Shown piece after piece: positions 1-5,476 of a stretch of 7,342 nucleotides of DNA (the first letter of the stretch is position 1; each line of letters begins with the position of its first letter). Origin of the DNA: Candidatus Sulfotelmatobacter sp. (GTDB lineage: Bacteria > Acidobacteriota > Terriglobia > Terriglobales > SbA1). Under the pieces are notes generated by a model. The model saw only the letters and a list, made by a program, of their open reading frames with translations, was not told the DNA's origin and did no database searches. The position numbers and the translations under genes were made by a program. The DNA lies in NCBI GenBank assembly GCA_030151135.1, contig JASLEQ010000482.1, positions 1 through 7,342 on the forward strand, read 5' to 3'.

Positions 1-1553
1 AGTGGTCCGCAGGTCGATGCTTCCTCGATGCGCACCGAACTCACTCCGCAGCCGCGCGCGATGGTGGTGAAGTCTGCGGGGTAGAGATCGCAGGCATATT
101 CGGGGTTGCCGAGAAAGACCATCTGCTCCCACTTGATCTGGCCGAGGGTGTCGTTTTTGATGACGATGACTTTGACGTTGAGCTTGTAGGCGGCCAGGGT
201 GATCAACTCGCCCATCAACATGGAAACGCCGCCATCGCCGATAATGCAATACACGGGACGGTCGGGGTAGGCGACGGCGGCCCCGATGGCGTAGGGCAGG
301 CCGCACGCCATGCTGGCGAGGTTGCCGGAGCAGCTATGCTTCTGGCCGCGTCGGGAAGGAACAAAACGTGCCCACCATGTGGTGATGGTGCCGGAGTCGG
401 AAACCACGATGGCGTTTTCGGGAATGCGCTTGCCCAACTCCCATCCGACGACCTGCGGCTTCATGGGCTTGTCGTTGCGGGTGCCCTGCTCCTCCATTCG
501 TTCTTCCCAATCCTTCTTGTTGCGCTGCGCTTTTTTGAGGAAGCCGTCGTCGTGCTTTTTGATGCACGGCAGCAGCGCCTGCAGACACACGCGCGAATCG
601 CCCACCAGGCCGACGTCGGCGGGATAACGGAGCGCGATGCGCTGCGGGTCGAGATCGATCTGCACGCACTTGGCGCTGCCGGGCTTGGGGAGGAATTCGG
701 TGTACGGAAACGAGGAGCCGACGATGAAGAGGGTGTCGCAGTCTTCCAGAGCATCCTGGGAGGCCTCAGTGCCGAGAAGGCCGATGCCGCCGGTGGTATA
801 GGGGCTGTCGTCGGGCACGCAGGCTTTGCCTAACAAGGGTTTTACGATGGGAGCGCCGAGTTTCTCGGCCATGGCTTCGAGTTCGGTGGTGGCGTGAACT
901 GAACCCCTGCCGGCGAGGATGACGATTTTTTTGCCTCTATTCAGGACGTCGGCAGCGTGGTCAAGATCCGCTTTCGCAGGAAGGTGAGCCGCGTATGCCT
1001 CAACCGAAGAGGTGCGATGGGGAGGATTGCGTGGGGAACGATCCTTGTCGATGTTCTGCACCTGCACGTCGACGGGAATGGTGATGTGGGCTACGCATTT
1101 GCGCGCGAGGGCGGTACGGATGGCAAGGTCGGCTACAGCTTCCATGTGGGCGCCGTTCATGACACGCTCGTTATATTCGGCCACGTCGATGAAAGTCTTG
1201 TCGAGTTGCACGTCTTGCTGCGTGAAGGTGCCGATCAGGTCGGAATGCTGGAGGCCGGTAATGGCCAGTACCGGGGCGCCGTCGAGTTTGGCGTCATACA
1301 GGCCATTCATAAGGTGAATGCCGCCGGGACCGGAGGTGGCAATACACACACCGAGGCGGCCGGTGAATTTGGCGTAAGCGCACGCGGCGAATGCGGCCGC
1401 CTCCTCGTGGCGGACGTGAATGAACCGAATCCGGTCTTTGTTCTTGCGCAGGGCCTCGAAGACGCCGTTGATGCCGTCTCCCGGTAGCCCGAAGATGGTG
1501 TCGACACCCCACTCGATCAGGCGCTCGACGAGAAGGTCTGACGCATTCACCAT
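1..1553 (-). CDS. Thiamine-diphosphate enzyme, pyruvate oxidase (PoxB/YdaP)-like, 3' end cut off by window edge
   Basis: An uninterrupted minus-strand frame of 517 codons runs from ATG at 1553-1551 off the left edge. Seen: an N-terminal PYR domain (about 1-170) with GLPGDGINGVF (22-32) and RHEEAAAFAA, in which E50 is the expected catalytic glutamate. A central FAD/DHS-like domain (about 190-350) contains VGSSFPYTEF, closely resembling the FPY segment of E. coli PoxB. The C-terminal PP domain has M415 (the residue expected to hold ThDP in its V shape), GDGG at 439-442 and NDT at 467-469, the Mg-ThDP motif. Family knowledge: PoxB decarboxylates pyruvate to acetate and CO2 and passes electrons through FAD to quinones at the membrane. 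Relatives are about 570-600 residues, so some 60-80 residues are missing here, including any membrane-binding tail. No acetolactate synthase regulatory subunit is adjacent. The family is confident; pyruvate as substrate is inferred, and another decarboxylase or carboligase is possible. It is transcribed divergently from ku. Confidence 0.88.
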   Translation of the reverse strand, partial: MVNASDLLVERLIEWGVDTIFGLPGDGINGVFEALRKNKDRIRFIHVRHEEAAAFAACAYAKFTGRLGVCIATSGPGGIHLMNGLYDAKLDGAPVLAITGLQHSDLIGTFTQQDVQLDKTFIDVAEYNERVMNGAHMEAVADLAIRTALARKCVAHITIPVDVQVQNIDKDRSPRNPPHRTSSVEAYAAHLPAKADLDHAADVLNRGKKIVILAGRGSVHATTELEAMAEKLGAPIVKPLLGKACVPDDSPYTTGGIGLLGTEASQDALEDCDTLFIVGSSFPYTEFLPKPGSAKCVQIDLDPQRIALRYPADVGLVGDSRVCLQALLPCIKKHDDGFLKKAQRNKKDWEERMEEQGTRNDKPMKPQVVGWELGKRIPENAIVVSDSGTITTWWARFVPSRRGQKHSCSGNLASMACGLPYAIGAAVAYPDRPVYCIIGDGGVSMLMGELITLAAYKLNVKVIVIKNDTLGQIKWEQMVFLGNPEYACDLYPADFTTIARGCGVSSVRIEEASTCGP

Positions 1554-1557
1554 GATG

Positions 1558-1564
1558 TCTCCTC
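1558..1564 (-). promoter_or_regulatory. Ribosome binding site of the PoxB-like gene
   Basis: On the minus strand the sequence reads GAGGAGA, then CATC, then ATG. This strong Shine-Dalgarno match, 4 nt before the ATG at 1553-1551, fixes the start. The next codon is GTG, but it is less well placed. No in-frame ATG is seen in the roughly 50 bases upstream. Confidence 0.75.
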
Positions 1565-1668
1565 GGTTTTTGCTGGAATTCGAAAGAAATGCACACGTGC
1601 TAGGACGCAAGCGCGCGAAGGTTAGTTTTCCGGGCGCACGCGGTGTTGCATTCTCGGAAACCCGACCG

Positions 1669-1688
1669 ATTCAGCGGGATCTCTGAAT
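1669..1688. repeat. Inverted repeat, 6-bp arms, 8-bp spacer, upstream of ku
   Basis: ATTCAG (1669-1674) and CTGAAT (1683-1688) are perfect reverse complements separated by CGGGATCT. The element lies 62 bp before the ku start, in the divergent intergenic region. Arms this short occur by chance, so an operator role is only a possibility. Confidence 0.35.
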
Positions 1689-1692
1689 GTGG

Positions 1693-1709
1693 GACTGGCA
1701 ACTCCAGTC
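1693..1709. repeat. Inverted repeat, 6-bp arms, 5-bp spacer, upstream of ku
   Basis: GACTGG (1693-1698) and CCAGTC (1704-1709) are perfect reverse complements separated by CAACT. The centre-to-centre distance of the arms is 11 bp, about one helical turn, which would suit a dimeric repressor or activator. It ends 41 bp before the ku GTG and begins 4 bp after the previous inverted repeat. Function is not shown by the sequence. Confidence 0.35.
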
Positions 1710-1731
1710 GATTGGCTCGAATCTGACTGAA

Positions 1732-1740
1732 GAGAGGGGG
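1732..1740 (+). promoter_or_regulatory. Probable ribosome binding site of ku
   Basis: The purine run GAGAGGGGG ends 10 nt before the GTG at 1751. The spacing is slightly long and the match imperfect. It still supports GTG as the start, because an in-frame TGA at 1724-1726 leaves no ATG between that stop and 1751. Confidence 0.5.
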
Positions 1741-1750
1741 CTTAACGGTC

Positions 1751-2668
1751 GTGCGTCCATACTGGTCGGGACAGATTCGTATTTCCCTGGTGTCGTTTGG
1801 CGTAAAGCTATTTCCCGCTACCGATGCTAAAAGCGAAATCCACTTTCACCAGATCGATCGAAAGACGGGCGAACGCGTACGTTATCAGAAGGTGTCCGAT
1901 GGCGAGGACGCGCCGGTCGGAAAAGAAGACATCGTCAAGGGATACGAATACAGCAAGGGACAGTATATGCAGATCGAACCGGAGGAGATCGCGCATCTGC
2001 GGATTGCTTCGAAACGCACTCTCGAAGTTACACAGTTTGTCAGCATGGACGATGTCGATGCGGAGTATTTCGAAAAGCCCTACTTCGTCATTCCAGAAAA
2101 CGACGCGCAAGCGGAGGCATTCGCGGTGGTGCGGGAGGCGCTGCTTGAATCGAAGAAGGCGGCGCTCGGAAAGATTGCGATGAGCGGACGCGAGCATGTC
2201 ATGGCCATTACCGCACCGCCGGACGCCAAATTCCCCGGGATGATGGCTTATACTCTGCGCTATGCGGAGGAACTGCGCAGTCCGGCCGAGTACTTCGCCG
2301 ATGTCAAGAGTCCGAAGATTGACGATGAGCAGTTGTCGCTGGCCAAGGAGTTGATCCAACGTAAAGCGGGGAAGTTCGATCCAAAAAAATTCACCGACAA
2401 TTACGAAGCTGCCTTGCGTGAACTGGTCGAGGCAAAGATGAAGCATCTTCCGTTGCCCCTGGAAGAGAAACCTGCGAAGCGCGCCAAAGTAATCAACCTG
2501 ATGGACGCGCTGCGACGCAGCGTGGACGGTCAGGACGAAGAGAAGCCGACCGCACCGGAGGCGGGGCATAAAGCACCCACGCGAGCTCGCAAGCATGGGC
2601 TGCATGTGGTCGAGTCCCTGACCAAACGCGGGTCGGGACAGGGCGGCAAGCGGCGTAAGAGCGCCTAG
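1751..2668 (+). CDS. ku: Ku, DNA end-binding protein of bacterial NHEJ
   Basis: This 305-residue protein is a clear bacterial Ku. In the family, a homodimer forms a ring that threads onto double-strand break ends, protects them and recruits LigD. Seen: the opening MRPYWSGQIRISLVSFGVKL, matching the usual Ku start; EYFEKPYFVIP at about 105-115; GREHVMAI at 146-153; and the end of the core, VINLMDALRRS, at 247-257. After the core comes a tail of about 45 residues, acidic first (DEE near 262) and then strongly basic, ending GGKRRKSA. Such basic tails in other bacterial Ku proteins help DNA binding and bridging. Start choice: GTG at 1751, since an in-frame TGA lies at 1724-1726 and the next in-frame ATG would remove about 70 residues of the core. 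ligD begins 10 bp after the TAG stop, so the two are surely co-transcribed. All expected core segments appear present. Confidence 0.96.
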   Translation: MRPYWSGQIRISLVSFGVKLFPATDAKSEIHFHQIDRKTGERVRYQKVSDGEDAPVGKEDIVKGYEYSKGQYMQIEPEEIAHLRIASKRTLEVTQFVSMDDVDAEYFEKPYFVIPENDAQAEAFAVVREALLESKKAALGKIAMSGREHVMAITAPPDAKFPGMMAYTLRYAEELRSPAEYFADVKSPKIDDEQLSLAKELIQRKAGKFDPKKFTDNYEAALRELVEAKMKHLPLPLEEKPAKRAKVINLMDALRRSVDGQDEEKPTAPEAGHKAPTRARKHGLHVVESLTKRGSGQGGKRRKSA

Positions 2669-2673
2669 GTAAG
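2667..2673 (+). promoter_or_regulatory. Ribosome binding site of ligD, overlapping the ku stop
   Basis: AGGTAAG starts inside the ku TAG stop codon (2666-2668) and lies 5 nt before the ligD ATG. The arrangement suggests that ribosomes ending ku can restart on ligD, which would keep the two proteins in proportion. This coupling is inferred. Confidence 0.5.
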
Positions 2674-2678
2674 ATTCT

Positions 2679-5378
2679 ATGGCCAAAGCACGACAGAAAG
2701 CGTCGCCAGCGTCATCCACGGACAAGCAACTGGAGCGCTACCGCTCCATGCGCGACTTCACGGTCACCGACGAGCCGTCAGGAAAAGAAACCAGTAATGC
2801 CCGGTCGCGGGAGAAGACTGCGGTGGAAGCGGAGGCGCTGCCGTTTGTCATTCAGAAACACGCGGCAACGCGCCTGCACTACGACTTCCGGCTGGGCTGG
2901 AACGGAGTATTAAAGAGTTGGGCGGTGACCAAAGGCCCGAGCTATGTGCCCGGTGATAAGCGGCTCGCGGTACAGGTGGAAGATCATCCCATGAATTATG
3001 GGGGGTTTGAGGGCATTATCCCTAAGGGCCAATATGGCGGCGGCACGGTGATGCTGTGGGATCGCGGCACGTGGGAGCCGCATGTCGATGTTGAGGAGGG
3101 ATTGAAGAGAGGCTCGCTCAAGTTTGCGCTGAACGGCGAAAAGATGAAAGGGAACTGGGCTCTGGTTCGCATGGGAGGACGCGCGGCGAATGAGACCAAG
3201 CCGAACTGGTTGTTGATCAAGGAACACGACGAAGTGGAGCGCCGGCCCGGCGACCCGGCGATCACGGAGGAAGCGCCTGATTCGGTGTTGAGCGGACGCA
3301 CGATGGATGAGATCGCGCGGGCGGAAGACCGGGTGTGGCAATCGAATCGCGCAGAGAAGGGAACTGGGGCCACGCCGGCGAAGGTGAATGGAAAGCACGA
3401 GCAAAAGGAGTCGAAGTCGCCAGGGAAATCGAAGAGAAAGCCGACGGATCTGGGGCGACTCCCCAAGGAGGCGCTGCCGACGTTTGTTGCACCGCAGCTT
3501 GCGTCGTTGGCGAAGGCTCCACCGGTGGGCCAGAACTGGGTTCATGAATTGAAATTGGATGGATATCGCATCGAGGCGCGTATCGATCGCCAGAAAGGGT
3601 CGGTGCAACTGCTGACGCGTACAGGGCTTGACTGGACCTATCGAATGAAAGCGCTGGCTGCCGTGGTGAAGGAACTGCCCGTGGATGCGGCGGTGCTGGA
3701 CGGCGAGGTTGTAGTGCTTGAGGAGGATGGGACGACGAGTTTCGCGAATCTGCAGGCGGCTTTCCAGGAGGGGACCAAGCACAAGCTGACGTATTTCCTA
3801 TTTGATATTTTGCACTTGGATGGGCACAACCTACGTGATCTTCCGCTGGTGGAGCGGAAGAAGTTCCTTGCCGGGGCGTTGTCGGATGCCGATCCGGAAG
3901 GCGCTATTCGGATGAGCGAACATCTGACCGGCGATGCGGGCGAGATTTTTTCGAATGCGTGCAAGCTGGGTGCGGAAGGCATCATATCCAAACTTGCAGA
4001 CGGGAAGTACTCTTCCGGTCGCGGTGGAGATTGGCTCAAGCTGAAGTGCTACCAGGAGCAGGAGTTCGTGATCGGCGGGTTTACATTGCCGTCGAACGAG
4101 ACTTACGGGGTGGGGGCGTTAATCCTAGGGTATTACCGCGCCGGCAAACTGATTTATGCGGGGCGCACTGGCACGGGGTTCACCCAGAAGACGCATCGAA
4201 TCATCCGCGACAAACTGAACAAATTGCGGCAGACCAAAACGCCGTTTGAGGAACTGCCGCAGGGCGTGAGTCGCGGCGTTATCTGGGTGAAGCCCGAGCT
4301 CGTTGCGCAGGTTTCGTTTTCGTCATGGACGGCAGATCGCCTTGTTCGGCAGGCGGCGTTCAAGGGCTTGCGCGAAGATAAACCCGCGGCCACGGTGCAA
4401 TTGGAAACACCGGGCGCTGCCGCGCAACGGGGATCCCACAAACCGGCCGCAAAAACGGCAGGGTCAACCACGCAAACAAAGAAGATAACCAACGTTGCCG
4501 GGCTGCCGGTTCGTCTCACTCATCCGGACAAGGTGCTGGACGAGAGCAGCGGGGTGACGAAGCAGGAGCTGGCTGAATACTACTTGGCGATTGCGGATGT
4601 CATGCTGCCTTTCATCGCGGACCGGCCGCTGACGATTGTGCGTTGTCCTGACGGGAGTGGAAGCCAGTGCTTCTATCAGAAGCACAAGAACAAAATGTTG
4701 AGCGGGAGTTTCGGCAGCATCGATATCGTCGACAAGAAATCGGGCAAGCCGGAGCCGTACATCACGCTATCAAAAGCAGAATCAATTGTCGAACTGGCTC
4801 AGCTCGGGGTGCTCGAAATGCATCCCTGGGGATCATGCAACGCGCACCTGGAAGAGCCCGATCGCATCATCTTCGACTTGGATCCGGATGAGTCGCTGCC
4901 GTGGAGGACGCTTGCGAGTAGCGCTCTTGAGGTCCGAAAGCGGTTGAAGGCGAGCGGACTGGAGAGTTTTGTCAAATCCACGGGGGGCAAGGGTTTGCAT
5001 GTAGTGGCTCCGATTCGTTCCGAGCATCCATGGCCGGTCGTGAAGCAGTTCGCTCATACTTTTGTGTTGGCGATGGAGAAGGATGCGCCGTCACTCTTCC
5101 TGACGAAAATGACGAAAGCCGCGCGCGTGGGGAAAATCTACCTCGATTATCTGCGCAACGAACGGGGATCGACGGCAGTGGCGCCGTATTCGCCGAGGGC
5201 GCGGGCCGGACTTCCTGTTGCCATCCCACTCAGCTGGAGCGAAATGAAAGGGGATCGTCTTCCCCGGTTCCAAGTCTCGGAATTTCCGCAATGGAGGAAT
5301 CGACTCAGCCGCGATCCGTGGAAGGAATTACCTAAAATTGATCAGCGGCTGGTGATTCCGCAGTCAAGCAAGCCCTAA
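2679..5378 (+). CDS. ligD: LigD, three-module ATP-dependent DNA ligase/end-processing enzyme of NHEJ
   Basis: This 899-residue protein carries all three LigD modules in the order phosphoesterase, ligase, polymerase, as in Pseudomonas and unlike the mycobacterial order. Phosphoesterase (about 55-185), which trims 3' ends: H61, H67, D69, R71, H103 and Y107 fit the known metal and phosphate ligands. Ligase (about 265-570): adenylation motif ELKLDG with catalytic K292; R314; DGE 341-343; EGIISK 433-438; LKLK 453-456; then an OB fold ending in FKGLRED (561-567). Polymerase of the archaeo-eukaryotic primase type (about 605-885), which fills gaps, often with ribonucleotides: DLD with D733 and D735, the SxGGKGLH segment with H774, and the third metal ligand D823. 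Linkers at about 190-262 (charged) and 568-604 (rich in Ala, Lys, Thr) look flexible. The N-terminus is about 19 residues longer than the Pseudomonas enzyme, judging by the offset of the phosphoesterase residues. All catalytic residues are intact, so all three activities are predicted. It acts with Ku. Confidence 0.97.
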   Translation: MAKARQKASPASSTDKQLERYRSMRDFTVTDEPSGKETSNARSREKTAVEAEALPFVIQKHAATRLHYDFRLGWNGVLKSWAVTKGPSYVPGDKRLAVQVEDHPMNYGGFEGIIPKGQYGGGTVMLWDRGTWEPHVDVEEGLKRGSLKFALNGEKMKGNWALVRMGGRAANETKPNWLLIKEHDEVERRPGDPAITEEAPDSVLSGRTMDEIARAEDRVWQSNRAEKGTGATPAKVNGKHEQKESKSPGKSKRKPTDLGRLPKEALPTFVAPQLASLAKAPPVGQNWVHELKLDGYRIEARIDRQKGSVQLLTRTGLDWTYRMKALAAVVKELPVDAAVLDGEVVVLEEDGTTSFANLQAAFQEGTKHKLTYFLFDILHLDGHNLRDLPLVERKKFLAGALSDADPEGAIRMSEHLTGDAGEIFSNACKLGAEGIISKLADGKYSSGRGGDWLKLKCYQEQEFVIGGFTLPSNETYGVGALILGYYRAGKLIYAGRTGTGFTQKTHRIIRDKLNKLRQTKTPFEELPQGVSRGVIWVKPELVAQVSFSSWTADRLVRQAAFKGLREDKPAATVQLETPGAAAQRGSHKPAAKTAGSTTQTKKITNVAGLPVRLTHPDKVLDESSGVTKQELAEYYLAIADVMLPFIADRPLTIVRCPDGSGSQCFYQKHKNKMLSGSFGSIDIVDKKSGKPEPYITLSKAESIVELAQLGVLEMHPWGSCNAHLEEPDRIIFDLDPDESLPWRTLASSALEVRKRLKASGLESFVKSTGGKGLHVVAPIRSEHPWPVVKQFAHTFVLAMEKDAPSLFLTKMTKAARVGKIYLDYLRNERGSTAVAPYSPRARAGLPVAIPLSWSEMKGDRLPRFQVSEFPQWRNRLSRDPWKELPKIDQRLVIPQSSKP

Positions 5379-5466
5379 TCGTTCGCGCTCCCTTTTCGTG
5401 AAGAAAATCAGCCTCCGTCCGTACAACCGGCATCCAACAGACCGCAACCGATCTATTCCCAAGTTC

Positions 5467-5472
5467 AAAGGA
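5467..5472 (+). promoter_or_regulatory. Ribosome binding site of treY
   Basis: AAAGGA lies 4 nt before the ATG at 5477 and supports that start. The 98-bp gap after ligD (5379-5476) otherwise shows no clear promoter. It has no GC-rich hairpin followed by a T run, so read-through from ligD is possible. Confidence 0.55.
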
Positions 5473-5476
5473 ACGA

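Larger units (their letters stand above)
1554..1750. promoter_or_regulatory. Divergent intergenic region between the PoxB-like gene and ku
   Basis: This 197-bp stretch separates the two divergently oriented genes, so it must hold the leader and probably a promoter for each. I looked on both strands for -35/-10 pairs with 16-18 bp spacing and found none convincing; TTGCAT near 1645 has no matching -10 box. The region contains CACGTG near 1594 and the two inverted repeats listed separately. No small open reading frame with a ribosome site is apparent. Its regulatory role is inferred from position only. Confidence 0.5.

Noticed and set aside
1255..1274. 6-bp inverted repeat CCGGTA / TACCGG with 8-nt loop inside the PoxB-like gene
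   Set aside because: The arms are short, it lies within coding sequence and no regulatory context is visible; it is expected by chance.
336..1487. Plus-strand open frames of 165 and 176 codons
   Set aside because: Both are antisense to the PoxB-like gene, which reads continuously on the minus strand with all ThDP motifs in order.
1808..2725. 305-codon open frame on the minus strand
   Set aside because: It is antisense to ku and the start of ligD. The plus-strand Ku match is unambiguous and this translation has no recognisable domain.
2910..3782. 290-codon open frame on the minus strand
   Set aside because: It is antisense to the phosphoesterase and ligase parts of ligD, is rich in Arg, His and Leu as expected of a shadow frame, and has no recognisable motif.
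5382..5402. Possible terminator hairpin after ligD
   Set aside because: A 6-bp stem including one G-U pair can form between TTCGCG and CGTGAA around a 9-nt loop. It is weak and no T run follows it, so it is not a convincing intrinsic terminator.
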